Assembly: GCA_024233215.1 (NCBI GenBank)
Contig: JACKPW010000010.1
Location: forward strand, 62,001-126,000
From: Verrucomicrobiales bacterium
GTDB taxonomy: Bacteria > Verrucomicrobiota > Verrucomicrobiia > Limisphaerales > J093
Direction: 5' to 3'
Length of the DNA: 64,000 bases
Position numbers and translations under genes: made by a program. How positions within the stretch are numbered: the stretch's first letter is position 1; each line of letters starts with the position of its first letter. Shown piece after piece: positions 52,712 through 60,796 of the stretch. The notes beneath the pieces are model-generated. The model ran no database searches. It saw only the letters and a list, made by a program, of their open reading frames with translations, and had not been told where the DNA came from.

Positions 52712-53107
52712 CTAGTGGATGCCGGTCTTGGCGTTCGGATTGCGCACGACGCCCACGGTCTTGCGGGGACCTTTACGCGTGCGGGCATTGGTCTGCGTTC
52801 GCTGACCGCGCACCGGCAGACTGCGCATGTGACGCAACCCGCGGTAGCATCGGATGCCCTGAAGGCGCTTCAGGTTCATGCCCACCTCGCGACGAAGGTC
52901 ACCTTCCACCAGGTATCCCCCCTCCTGGAGGGCATGCACCACCCGGGAAAGTTCTTCCTCGGTCAGGTCCTTTGCCCGTTTGGAGGGATCGACGGCGGCC
53001 CGCTCGACAACCTCGGAGGCCAGCGTGGGACCCAGACCATAGATATAGCGCAGCGAGATGCCGATTCGCTTCTCGCCGGGAATGTCAACACCAAGAATGC
53101 GTGCCAT
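52712..53107 (-). CDS. rpsM: 30S ribosomal protein S13
   Basis: 131 residues. ARILGVDIPGEKRIGISLRYIYGLG, VGMNLKRLQGIRCYRGLRHMRSLPVRGQRTQTNARTRKGP is the S13 pattern. It contacts the P-site tRNA and the 50S bridge. Confidence 0.97.
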   Translation of the reverse strand: MARILGVDIPGEKRIGISLRYIYGLGPTLASEVVERAAVDPSKRAKDLTEEELSRVVHALQEGGYLVEGDLRREVGMNLKRLQGIRCYRGLRHMRSLPVRGQRTQTNARTRKGPRKTVGVVRNPNAKTGIH

Positions 53108-53121
53108 AACTCAAGAATGCT

Positions 53122-53235
53122 TCAGCCCTGCCGCTGCTTGTGCCGCGGATTGGTGCAGATCACCCGGATCACACCCTTCCGCCGGATCACCCGACAGTGC
53201 TCGCAAAGTCTTTTTACTGACGGTCGTACTTTCAT
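53122..53235 (-). CDS. rpmJ: 50S ribosomal protein L36
   Basis: 37 residues, too short for many gene finders: MKVRPSVKRLCEHCRVIRRK then GVIRVICTNPRHKQRQG. The four zinc ligands of the C-plus form are present (C11, C14, C27, H32). Normal position between infA and rpsM. Confidence 0.95.
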   Translation of the reverse strand: MKVRPSVKRLCEHCRVIRRKGVIRVICTNPRHKQRQG

Positions 53236-53243
53236 CGTTCAAA

Positions 53244-53459
53244 TCACTTCTGCTCCGGAACCACCAAGCCCTGACTCGGATCCGAGACAGGAACTTCCAC
53301 CCACACGCGATCTCCGGTCCGGAATTCCGGAAGTCGCTGCCAATCGCGCAGTCTCGCTCGCGCATGCAGGCGATGGCCATTTACCAATTGCACCAGCCAA
53401 ACCCGACCCCGGGCCTCGCACACAACGGCATCGGTCAACACAAAACCTCGTCGAGGCAT
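53244..53459 (-). CDS. infA: Divergent translation initiation factor IF-1
   Basis: 71 residues, the right length and the normal place between map and rpmJ. The OB-fold pattern is recognisable: VWLVQLVNGHRLHARARL matches F-R-V-x-L-x-NGH, and FRTGDRVWVEVPVSDPSQG matches TGD-x-V-x-V-x-x-x-x-Y-D-L-x-x-G. But the core motif H-I-S-G-K-M-R-x-x-Y-I-R-I is replaced by ARLRDWQRLPEF, and the N-terminus is atypical. IF-1 blocks the A site during initiation. Start ATG lies inside the map gene (25-base overlap). Confidence 0.7.
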   Translation of the reverse strand: MPRRGFVLTDAVVCEARGRVWLVQLVNGHRLHARARLRDWQRLPEFRTGDRVWVEVPVSDPSQGLVVPEQK

Positions 53460-54196
53460 GTCAGGATCTCCGGTGCGCCCCCGGTGACCAAAACCGTGTG
53501 CTCAAAATGGGCCGATGGCAAACCATCTTCGGTCACCACCGTCCAATTGTCCGACAACACCCGGACTCCGGCGAGCCCCGCATTCACCATCGGCTCGATT
53601 GCCAACGTCATGCCGGCCTTGAGCCGCGGTGACCGTTTGCCGTCGATGTAATTTGGCACCTGCGGTTCCTCGTGCATCGATCGGCCCACCCCGTGGCCCA
53701 CAAATTCCCGGACGACACTGTAGCCGGCGCGTTCGACGTACTTCTGGACCGCACGGGAGATGTCCGCAACCCGATTACCGGGTACGGCCTGACCGATCGC
53801 CTCGTGCAGCGACTGCTCGGTGACATCCATCAACCGCTGCTGCTCCGGCGAGCATCCGCCGACACACACTGTGCGCGCATTGTCGCCGATAAAGCCCCGG
53901 AAGTGCACACCCACATCCAGGCTTACCAGGTCGCCAAACTGCAACCGACGCTCCGACGCGATCCCGTGCACCACCTCTTCGTTGACGGAGATGCACAGGT
54001 GACAGGGGTACTTTCGATAGCCGAGGAAGGCACTCCGACCGCCGTGATGCGCAATGCGTCCGGCTCCGAAGGCGTCGAGCTCAGCTGTCGTTATCCCCGG
54101 CCTCACCTGCCGGGCCACTTCATCAAGAACGCGGGCGGCCACACGACCTGCTCGTCGCATGCCATCCTGCTCCTGCTCGTTCTTGATGATGATCAT
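53435..54196 (-). CDS. map: Methionine aminopeptidase, type I
   Basis: 253 residues. Metal ligands and signature: CISVNEEVVHGI, LVSLDVGVHFRGFIGDNARTVCVG, HGVGRSMHEEPQVPNY, MTLAIEPMVN and DGLPSAHFEHTVLVT with Asp, Asp, His, Glu, Glu present. It removes N-terminal Met from nascent proteins. It follows secY directly; adk, usually between them, is absent here. Confidence 0.97.
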   Translation of the reverse strand: MIIIKNEQEQDGMRRAGRVAARVLDEVARQVRPGITTAELDAFGAGRIAHHGGRSAFLGYRKYPCHLCISVNEEVVHGIASERRLQFGDLVSLDVGVHFRGFIGDNARTVCVGGCSPEQQRLMDVTEQSLHEAIGQAVPGNRVADISRAVQKYVERAGYSVVREFVGHGVGRSMHEEPQVPNYIDGKRSPRLKAGMTLAIEPMVNAGLAGVRVLSDNWTVVTEDGLPSAHFEHTVLVTGGAPEILTCLDEVLC

Positions 54197-54291
54197 GAAA
54201 GCACCCCGAACCTGCTTCGCGATGTAAAAGAACCCACTGCAAACTCAAAGGACTGGCAGCGACCAATGCCACCGTCCGGCGTCCAATGACG

Positions 54292-55689
54292 CTAGAACCG
54301 ACCCCGTATCCGCCCCTTCTTCAGGAACCCGTCATAGTGGCGCATCAAGAGGTGCGACTCCATCTGCCGGGTGGTGTCCAGCACCACACCCACACAAATC
54401 AGCATGCTGGTACCTCCGAAGAACTGACCCACCTCGAACGGGACCCCCGCCATTTGGAACATCAACGTCGGTATGATGGCGATGATCACGAGGAAGATCG
54501 CGCCTGCCAGAGTGATCCGGCTCATGGCTCGATGCAAGAAATCACTGGTGGCCTGGCCCGGCCGGACACCGGGGATGTAACCGCCGTACTTCTTGAGGTC
54601 ATCCGCGATCTGAATCTCATTGAACTGGGTGGCAACCCAGAAATATGAGAAGAACAAAATCATCAGGCCCTCGACGGTCAGGTAGGTGGCCGTTCCGTGC
54701 TGTAGTGCGGCGGCGGCCGTCTGCAGCACCTTTGACAGACCACTCATGCTGCCGGCCGTAATGCTCGCCAGGACACCCAGTATCTTCCCCGGGAACATCA
54801 GGATCGCCTGGGCAAAGATGATGGGCATGACGCCCGCGTAGTTCACGCGCAACGGCATGAACGAAGTCCCGCCCGAGTAGACCTTCCGACCGACCGCACG
54901 CTGGGCGTATTGCACGGGGATCTTCCGTTGCGCCTGCGTCACGGCGATGATGGCGGCGACGACCGCCACCAGCAACAGCAGCAGGGCAATGAAATGGAAC
55001 AGATTGAAGTTGGCTTCAGCTCCGCGCGGCGGGAAGAACATCATCCAAGCCGACACCGCCGCCTGAGGCAGACGGGAGATGATGCCGATTGTAATCACCA
55101 GGGAGACGCCGTTTCCGATGCCGCGATCGGTGATCTGCTCACCCAGCCACATCAGAAGCATGGTACCCGTGGTCAGGACGAGAACCGTTTGAATCCGATA
55201 CCACCAGGCATTTTCCAGGAGCACCAGATTTCCATTGAAGCCCTCCCCGAACAGCTTCTGGGGATTCTCCCAGCCCAGGGCCATGACGAAACCCTGGCCA
55301 AGACAAAGCAGCACGGTCAGATAGCGCCCGTATTGCACGATCTTGGTGCGTCCGCCTTCCTCCCGCATCAGCTTGCTCAGCTGTGGCACCACGGCACCCA
55401 GGAGCTGGATGATGATCGTCGCGCTGATGTAGGGCATGATGCCCAGGGATCCGATGGCGCATTTTTCCAGGGCGCCACCGGTAAACATGCTGTACATCCC
55501 CAGCAATCCGCCGGTCCGGTTCGCGTTGTTCTGAAAGAACTCCGAGAGCAACGCCCCGTCCAGACCCGGAATGGGGATGAGTGCAACGACGCGGCAAACC
55601 GCCAGAATGAGGATGGTAAAGACGATCCTCGACTTGAGCTCCGGGATCTTGAAGCAGTTGGCGAAGGTGTTGAGGATCGATTTCAGCAT
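54292..55689 (-). CDS. secY: Protein translocase subunit SecY
   Basis: 465 residues with about ten membrane segments: VFTILILAVCRVVALIPIPGLD, GIMPYISATIIIQLL, YGRYLTVLLCLGQGFVMALG and NGVSLVITIGIISRLP; the GRKVYSGG and IPGVRPGQAT loops are characteristic. It forms the protein-conducting channel with SecE and SecG. Confidence 0.97.
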   Translation of the reverse strand: MLKSILNTFANCFKIPELKSRIVFTILILAVCRVVALIPIPGLDGALLSEFFQNNANRTGGLLGMYSMFTGGALEKCAIGSLGIMPYISATIIIQLLGAVVPQLSKLMREEGGRTKIVQYGRYLTVLLCLGQGFVMALGWENPQKLFGEGFNGNLVLLENAWWYRIQTVLVLTTGTMLLMWLGEQITDRGIGNGVSLVITIGIISRLPQAAVSAWMMFFPPRGAEANFNLFHFIALLLLLVAVVAAIIAVTQAQRKIPVQYAQRAVGRKVYSGGTSFMPLRVNYAGVMPIIFAQAILMFPGKILGVLASITAGSMSGLSKVLQTAAAALQHGTATYLTVEGLMILFFSYFWVATQFNEIQIADDLKKYGGYIPGVRPGQATSDFLHRAMSRITLAGAIFLVIIAIIPTLMFQMAGVPFEVGQFFGGTSMLICVGVVLDTTRQMESHLLMRHYDGFLKKGRIRGRF

Positions 55690-55705
55690 ACCCGGTCCCT
55701 CGCCC

Positions 55706-56167
55706 TTACCCTGCCTGCTTCGTGCCCGTCACTTCGCACACCCCGCCGGCCTGCTCGATCTTGGCCCGCGCGGCGCTGCTGAAACTCCGAACCTTCACGG
55801 TGAGCTTCCGCGTGAGATCTCCTGTACCGAGAATCTTGATCCCGTCACCGGGGCCGTTGGCGAGGCCCGCCTGCCGCAACGTCGCCTCGGTGATTTCGGC
55901 ACCGTCCTCGAAGCGGTTCAGCGCGCCGACGTTCACCGCAATCAGGTTGATGGCGTGACGTGCGTTATTGAACCCGCGCTTGGGGAGGCGCCGGATCAAG
56001 GGCATCTGACCGCCTTCGAAGCCCACCCGGAGGGATCCACCGGATCGGGCGCGCTGACCCTTGTGACCCCGGGTACTGGTTTTGCCGTGGCCGCTGCCGG
56101 GGCCCTGACCCAGGCGCTTCCGCCGGTGCTTCGCCCCGGGACGGGGTTTCAAATCGTGCAATCGCAT
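55706..56167 (-). CDS. rplO: 50S ribosomal protein L15
   Basis: 153 residues. MRLHDLKPRPGAKHRRKRLGQGPGSGHGKTSTRGHKGQRAR is the L15 N-terminus. Preceded by rpsE with only three bases between; the L30 gene (rpmD) that usually separates them is missing. Confidence 0.97.
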   Translation of the reverse strand: MRLHDLKPRPGAKHRRKRLGQGPGSGHGKTSTRGHKGQRARSGGSLRVGFEGGQMPLIRRLPKRGFNNARHAINLIAVNVGALNRFEDGAEITEATLRQAGLANGPGDGIKILGTGDLTRKLTVKVRSFSSAARAKIEQAGGVCEVTGTKQAG

Positions 56168-56170
56168 AAT

Positions 56171-56950
56171 CTAGACCTCTGCTGCGGCCGCCGGGCCTGC
56201 CGGCGACTCGGTTTTGCGCTCCGGCGCAGATACCGGCAGACCTCGCAAGGTGAAGATCTCCTCACGCAGCCGGAGCTGGTTCAAGGCGGCAAGGGTTGCC
56301 TTCGCAACGTTGGCCGGGTTCTTGGACCCGAGTGACTTGCTCAGGACGTCGCGGAGTCCGGCCAGTTCCAGCACGGCCCGCACCGTCTTTCCAGCAATCA
56401 CACCCGTTCCTGGCGAAGCGGGACGCAACAGCACCTGAGCGCCGTCAAAATGGACCAGCACCTCGTGAGGGATGGTGGAGTCACGCAGCGCGACCTTCCG
56501 CATGCTGCTGCGGGCATTCTCCGTTCCCTTCCGGATCGCCTCGGAAACTTCCCGAGCCTTGCCGAGGCCGAGCCCGACATTGCCTTTGCGGTCACCCGCA
56601 GCAACCAAGGCACTGAAGCTGAACCGTCGGCCACCCTTGACCACCTTGGCGGAGCGATTGATGAAGATCACCTTCTCCTGAATGTCGTCCACCGGACCGC
56701 CATCCTCTCCATCGCGGCTGCGTTGCTGCCGTCCCCGACGACCACCGCGCATTCCCGGACCGCCCGGGCCACCGCGTCCCGGCCCCCCACGCCCCGGGCC
56801 ACCGCCGCGGCCGGAGCCGCCCCGCCACGGACCGCCTCCGCCACCTCCGGCACCACCGCCGAATGGCGGGGTTGCCGCTGTGCCCGATGCTTCGCCGCGC
56901 TGGGCTGACGGCGGGACAGATTCTGTTTGAGCCGAATTTGGTTGCTGCAT
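56171..56950 (-). CDS. rpsE: 30S ribosomal protein S5 with Gly/Arg-rich N-terminal extension
   Basis: 259 residues from ATG 56950 against about 165 usual. Residues 33-76 are almost pure Gly/Arg/Pro (GRGGPGRGGPGGPGMRGGRR), an RGG-like tract; the S5 core then begins with DDIQEKVIFINRSAKVVKGGRRFSFSALVAAGD and includes GKAREVSEAIRKGTENAR and VIAGKTVRAVLELAGL. A short Ala-rich tail ends the protein. S5 shapes the mRNA entry and decoding fidelity. Confidence 0.96.
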   Translation of the reverse strand: MQQPNSAQTESVPPSAQRGEASGTAATPPFGGGAGGGGGGPWRGGSGRGGGPGRGGPGRGGPGGPGMRGGRRGRQQRSRDGEDGGPVDDIQEKVIFINRSAKVVKGGRRFSFSALVAAGDRKGNVGLGLGKAREVSEAIRKGTENARSSMRKVALRDSTIPHEVLVHFDGAQVLLRPASPGTGVIAGKTVRAVLELAGLRDVLSKSLGSKNPANVAKATLAALNQLRLREEIFTLRGLPVSAPERKTESPAGPAAAAEV

Positions 56951-56957
56951 GATTGCG

Positions 56958-57326
56958 TCAGAATTGCAGACCGGCTTCACGGGCGGCATCGGCAAGCGCC
57001 TTCACCTTGCCGTGGTACCGCGCCCCGCTCCGGTCGAACACCACCGTGTTGATCCCTTTTTCCTGCGCCGCGCCCGCCGCCGCCTTGCCGATCCGGGTCG
57101 CACTCTCCACGTTCGCGGCCAGCGGGGCCCCGTCTCCCCCCGCTCCCTTGGACCGCGTACTGACCTGGGCCAGTGTGGCCCCGATCCGGTCGTCAATGAA
57201 CTGGACGTAAATGTGCTGTCCGGTGAAGCGAACGCTCATGCGCGGACGCTCGGCCGTGCCCTGCAGCTTCTTGCGGGTCCGGCGCCGACGCCGCCCCAGC
57301 AGTTTGCGTTTCTGATCAATTCTCAT
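56958..57326 (-). CDS. rplR: 50S ribosomal protein L18
   Basis: 122 residues. RTRKKLQGTAERPRMSVRFTGQHIYVQFIDDRIGATL and GINTVVFDRSGARYHGKVKALADAAREAGLQF are typical. Binds 5S rRNA with L5. Confidence 0.96.
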   Translation of the reverse strand: MRIDQKRKLLGRRRRRTRKKLQGTAERPRMSVRFTGQHIYVQFIDDRIGATLAQVSTRSKGAGGDGAPLAANVESATRIGKAAAGAAQEKGINTVVFDRSGARYHGKVKALADAAREAGLQF

Positions 57327-57358
57327 CGTATCCTCACCGGAAGGAAAACCCGGGACAT

Positions 57359-57895
57359 CTATTGAACCTTCTTGCCCTCCTTGCGAACGACGCGTTCGTC
57401 GGAGTAGCGCACCCCCTTGCCCTTGTAAGGCTCCGGCGGGTAGTAGCTGCGCAGCTCAGCGGCCACCTGTCCGACGGCCTGTTTGTCGGGTCCTTCCACC
57501 ACGAGCTTGGTGTTCTCCTCGACCTTGACGCTGACGCCGGCGGGCACCAGGTAATTGATCTGGTGCGAGTAGCCAAGGTTCATCGTGACCTCCTGGCCCT
57601 GCACGGCTGCTTTAAAGCCGACACCGTGAATCTCCAACCGCTTGACGTAACCCTCACCGACACCGTGGACCATGTTGTTCACGATGGCCCGGGCCAGCCC
57701 ATGCAGGGCCTTGACCTCGGCGGTGTCCGCCTCGCGCGTCACCAGAATCCGACCGTCCTCGAGGCGGGCCTGTATCGACTTGGGCAGATCAAACTGCAAT
57801 TTGCCTTTCGGTCCCTCGACGTGAACCGTACCTGCCTTCACGTCGGCCTTGACCTTGGCCGGCAGCGGAATGGGAAGTTTGCCAATGCGGGACAT
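57359..57895 (-). CDS. rplF: 50S ribosomal protein L6
   Basis: 178 residues. MSRIGKLPIPLPAKVKADV, HGLARAIVNNMVHGV and the C-terminal PPEPYKGKGVRYSDERVVRKEGKK mark L6. Confidence 0.97.
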   Translation of the reverse strand: MSRIGKLPIPLPAKVKADVKAGTVHVEGPKGKLQFDLPKSIQARLEDGRILVTREADTAEVKALHGLARAIVNNMVHGVGEGYVKRLEIHGVGFKAAVQGQEVTMNLGYSHQINYLVPAGVSVKVEENTKLVVEGPDKQAVGQVAAELRSYYPPEPYKGKGVRYSDERVVRKEGKKVQ

Positions 57896-57910
57896 AACAG
57901 CAGTGCTCTT

Positions 57911-58297
57911 CTACCAGACGTAACACAGAACCTCGCCACCAATCTGCGCTTTGCGGGCCGCCCGACCGGTCATCACCCCGCGCGAGGTGGAGATGATCGG
58001 CACACCCAGTCCGCCCAATACGTTCGGCACCTCGTCGGCTCCGACGTAATTGCGCAAGCCCGGCTTGCTCACTCGCCGCAGCCCGGTGATCGCAGCGCGT
58101 CGCCCGGAGTACTTCAGCTTCAGCTGCAGGGTCCGCTTCTTCTCACCCTCAGTCTGGCAGTCATCCAAGTAACCCTCGGCCACGAGGACGCGGGCAATGC
58201 TCTCCTTGAGCTTTGAGTGGGGCATGACCACCGCCGGATGCAACGCTCGCGCGGCGTTCCGGATACGGGTCAGCATGTCAGCAATGGGATCGGTCAT
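57911..58297 (-). CDS. rpsH: 30S ribosomal protein S8
   Basis: 128 residues. DPIADMLTRIRNAARA, SKPGLRNYVGADEVPNVLGGLGVPIISTSRGVMT and GGEVLCYVW are typical. In E. coli S8 also represses the spc operon. Confidence 0.97.
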   Translation of the reverse strand: MTDPIADMLTRIRNAARALHPAVVMPHSKLKESIARVLVAEGYLDDCQTEGEKKRTLQLKLKYSGRRAAITGLRRVSKPGLRNYVGADEVPNVLGGLGVPIISTSRGVMTGRAARKAQIGGEVLCYVW

Positions 58298-58309
58298 GGG
58301 GCGAGTCGG

Positions 58310-58579
58310 TTACCAACTGGACTTGGTGACGCCGGGAATCATGCCGGAAAGGGCCATCTCACGGAAGGTGAGTCGGCTGACCTGGAACTTGCGTAGATAG
58401 GCCCGTTTGCGGCCACTGACCTTGCAGCGATTGACCAACCGCACGGGACTGGCATCGCGCGGGAGCTTGGCAAGGCCCGCGTAGTCATGGGAGGCCTTCA
58501 TCGCCGCCCGCAGGGCGGCGTATTTCGCCACCGTCTTCCGGCGGCGTTTGTCGCGTTCAATCCAACCCTTCTTAGACAT
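58310..58579 (-). CDS. rpsN: 30S ribosomal protein S14 (zinc-free form)
   Basis: 89 residues. MSKKGWIERDKRRRKTVAKY and RLVNRCKVSGRKRAYLRKFQVSRLTFREMALSGMIPGVTKSSW match the long S14 that lacks the C-x-x-C zinc motifs. Normal place between rplE and rpsH. Confidence 0.97.
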   Translation of the reverse strand: MSKKGWIERDKRRRKTVAKYAALRAAMKASHDYAGLAKLPRDASPVRLVNRCKVSGRKRAYLRKFQVSRLTFREMALSGMIPGVTKSSW

Positions 58580-58582
58580 GGC

Positions 58583-59137
58583 TTACTTCGTTTCGGCAAA
58601 TGGCATGCCCATCAGCTTCAGCAGTTCGTGGGCCTCATCGTTCGTGCGGGCGGTGGTGACAATCGTCACATCCATGCCCTGGTGTCGCTTGATCTTATCC
58701 AGATCAATCTCGGGGAAGATGGTCTGATCCTCGACACCAAATGTGTAGTTGCCCCGGCCATCAAAACCCCGCGGACTCAGACCGCGAAAGTCACGGATGC
58801 GCGGAAGCGCGGCGGCGATCAGACGATCCAGAAACTCGAACATGACGGCGCGTCGCAGCGTCACATGACAACCGATGTTCTGGCCCTGTCGGATCTTGAA
58901 ATTCGACACGCTCTTCCGGGCCTTGTCGATGACGGGCTTGCGTCCCGTGACCGTACCCAGGTCGCGCATGGCATCCTCCAGCGCAGTCTTCTCGAGCGTG
59001 GCCGGCACACCCATGTGAATGACGATCTTCTCGAGCTTGGGCACCTGATGGGCGTTGGCGTAGCCCCGCTTGTCGGTCAGTGCCGGCCGGACCTCTTCGT
59101 CGTATTTTTGCTGCAACCTCGGTTTCATTGCGGACAT
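58583..59137 (-). CDS. rplE: 50S ribosomal protein L5
   Basis: 184 residues. QVPKLEKIVIHMGV, ALPRIRDFRGLSPRGFDGRGNYTFGVEDQTIFPEIDLDKI and TTARTNDEAHELLKLMGMPF are typical. It binds 5S rRNA; its start overlaps the rplX stop by one base. Confidence 0.97.
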   Translation of the reverse strand: MSAMKPRLQQKYDEEVRPALTDKRGYANAHQVPKLEKIVIHMGVPATLEKTALEDAMRDLGTVTGRKPVIDKARKSVSNFKIRQGQNIGCHVTLRRAVMFEFLDRLIAAALPRIRDFRGLSPRGFDGRGNYTFGVEDQTIFPEIDLDKIKRHQGMDVTIVTTARTNDEAHELLKLMGMPFAETK

Positions 59138-59415
59138 TAGCTGACGGCGGCGGCGGTGGTGGCACGCTTGCTGGCGCGAGCATCGTAATTCTCGGCCTTC
59201 ATGACGTTCGAGACGTGGATGCTGCCCTCGCGCTCGATGATGGCACCTTGCGGATACTGCTGGCTTTTGCGCATGTGCTTCTTGAGCATCTTGGCGCCCT
59301 CGACGACCACCCGGTCCTTCTTGGTCAGGACCTGAATGATCTTGCCGCGCTTGCCCTTTTCGGTGCCGGCAATGATGACCACTTCGTCACCGCGTTTGAC
59401 GTGAAACCGTTTCAT
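59137..59415 (-). CDS. rplX: 50S ribosomal protein L24
   Basis: 92 residues, slightly short. The KOW motif HVKRGDEVVIIAGTEKGKRGKIIQVL is clear, followed by KKHMRKSQQYPQGAIIEREGSIHVSNVM. Initiates 50S assembly. Confidence 0.96.
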   Translation of the reverse strand: MKRFHVKRGDEVVIIAGTEKGKRGKIIQVLTKKDRVVVEGAKMLKKHMRKSQQYPQGAIIEREGSIHVSNVMKAENYDARASKRATTAAAVS

Positions 59416-59419
59416 GGCG

Positions 59420-59785
59420 TCAGATGACTTCCGGGGCCAGGGAGATGATCTTCATGAACTTCTTTTCGCGCAACTCGCGGGCCACCGGGCCGAAGATGCG
59501 CGTTCCCTTTGGGTTGCGATCCTTGTCGATGATGACAATCGCATTGCTGTCAAACCGCAAATAGGATCCGTCGGGGCGGGCGATGGCCTTGCGCGTGCGC
59601 ACCACCACGGCATCCACCACATCCCCCTTCTTCACCGCCCCGTCCGGAGCGGCTTCCTTGATGTGCGCCTTGATGACGTCGCCCACGAAGGCGTACCGCT
59701 GGTTGCCTCCAAGCACACCGATGGTTGCGGCCCTCTTGGCGCCGGAGTTGTCGGCCACGTCGAGAATTGAACGAACTTGCAGCAT
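59420..59785 (-). CDS. rplN: 50S ribosomal protein L14
   Basis: 121 residues. MLQVRSILDVADNSGAKRAATIGVLGG, KKGDVVDAVVVRTRKAIARPDGSYLRFDSNAIVIIDKD and GTRIFGPVARELREKKFMKI mark L14. Confidence 0.97.
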   Translation of the reverse strand: MLQVRSILDVADNSGAKRAATIGVLGGNQRYAFVGDVIKAHIKEAAPDGAVKKGDVVDAVVVRTRKAIARPDGSYLRFDSNAIVIIDKDRNPKGTRIFGPVARELREKKFMKIISLAPEVI

Positions 59786-59797
59786 AGATCAGGTCCC

Positions 59798-60091
59798 CTA
59801 TTCGCCCGCGGTTTCCGGTGTCGCCGAGCGCCCCGCCAACACCTCCACCAGGCGCCAGCACTTCATCTTGGAGAGCGGTCGGCATTCCACGATGCGGACC
59901 CAGTCACCCACCTTCGCGAGGCCCTGTTCGTCATGCGCATGAAACTTGCGGAAGCGCCGGACCACCTTGTGGTACTGCGGATGCTGGACACGGCGCTCCA
60001 CCCTGACAACGATGGTCTTCGCCATCTTGTCGGACACCACCTGACCGGTGCGTTCCTTGCGCTGGGGACTATGTTGCTGAGTCTCGGACAT
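59798..60091 (-). CDS. rpsQ: 30S ribosomal protein S17
   Basis: 97 residues. RKERTGQVVSDKMAKTIVVRVERRVQHPQYHKVVRRFRKFHAHDEQGLAKVGDWVRIVECRPLSKMKCWRLVEVL shows the S17 OB fold. The ends are slightly extended. Confidence 0.96.
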   Translation of the reverse strand: MSETQQHSPQRKERTGQVVSDKMAKTIVVRVERRVQHPQYHKVVRRFRKFHAHDEQGLAKVGDWVRIVECRPLSKMKCWRLVEVLAGRSATPETAGE

Positions 60092-60106
60092 GGTGCAAAT
60101 AGAGGA

Positions 60107-60337
60107 CTATTGGGGCGACTGCGGTTTCACGGCGTCCTGGCGGGCCTTTTCCAGGCGCATCTGAGTGAGCCGTGTTTCCACGCGGGCGACGTCGTGCCGC
60201 AGCGTACGAAGCCGGGAGGTCTTCTCCAGCTGGCTGCTGGCCTTCTGCAGCTTGAGCGTGAACAGTTCATGCCGGAGATCGCGCCCCAAGGCGCCCAGCT
60301 CCTCCGCCGTCTTTTCCTTTAGTTCCGCAAATTTCAT
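60107..60337 (-). CDS. rpmC: 50S ribosomal protein L29
   Basis: 76 residues. MKFAELKEKTAEELGALGRDLRHELFTLKLQ and the DVARVETRLTQMRLEK helix fit L29, which sits near the exit tunnel. Confidence 0.95.
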   Translation of the reverse strand: MKFAELKEKTAEELGALGRDLRHELFTLKLQKASSQLEKTSRLRTLRHDVARVETRLTQMRLEKARQDAVKPQSPQ

Positions 60338-60352
60338 GATCTCTTCCCCTGC

Positions 60353-60772
60353 TCAAGCGTGCTGATGGCGGGTCACAAAACGGGTGCGAATGGACAGCTT
60401 GTTTGCCGCCAGCCGCAGTGACTGCCGCGCGACGTCCTCGGAAACCCCGTCCACCTCAAAGAGCATCGTGGCCGGACGCACCACTGCGACCCAGCGGTCC
60501 ACGGCGCCCTTCCCGCTGCCCATTCGGACTTCGAGGGGCTTCTTGCTCACCGGCTTGTCAGGGAACACACGAATCCACATCTTGCCGCGCCGCTTCATGT
60601 TACGGGTGATGGCAACACGGGCCGCCTCAATCTGACGGCCGGGCAACCAGCAACGCTCAAGCGCCTGGAGGCCGTATTCCCCGTAGGACACCGCGTTCCC
60701 GCGTTGCGCCGTTCCGGCGCGGTTGCCGCGCTGCTGCTTGCGATACTTAACTCTGGAAGGAACTAGTGCCAT
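60353..60772 (-). CDS. rplP: 50S ribosomal protein L16
   Basis: 139 residues. LVPSRVKYRKQQRGNRAGTAQRGNAVSYGEYGLQALERCWLPGRQIEAARVAITR and GKGAVDRWVAVVRPATMLFEVDGV are L16. It lies near the A-site tRNA elbow. Confidence 0.97.
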   Translation of the reverse strand: MALVPSRVKYRKQQRGNRAGTAQRGNAVSYGEYGLQALERCWLPGRQIEAARVAITRNMKRRGKMWIRVFPDKPVSKKPLEVRMGSGKGAVDRWVAVVRPATMLFEVDGVSEDVARQSLRLAANKLSIRTRFVTRHQHA

Positions 60773-60796
60773 GGCTATCCACCTTTCTCACGCCCA

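Noticed and set aside
56168..56170. A hidden rpmD gene overlapping rpsE or rplO
   Set aside because: No frame with L30-like sequence in the junction; gene considered absent here.
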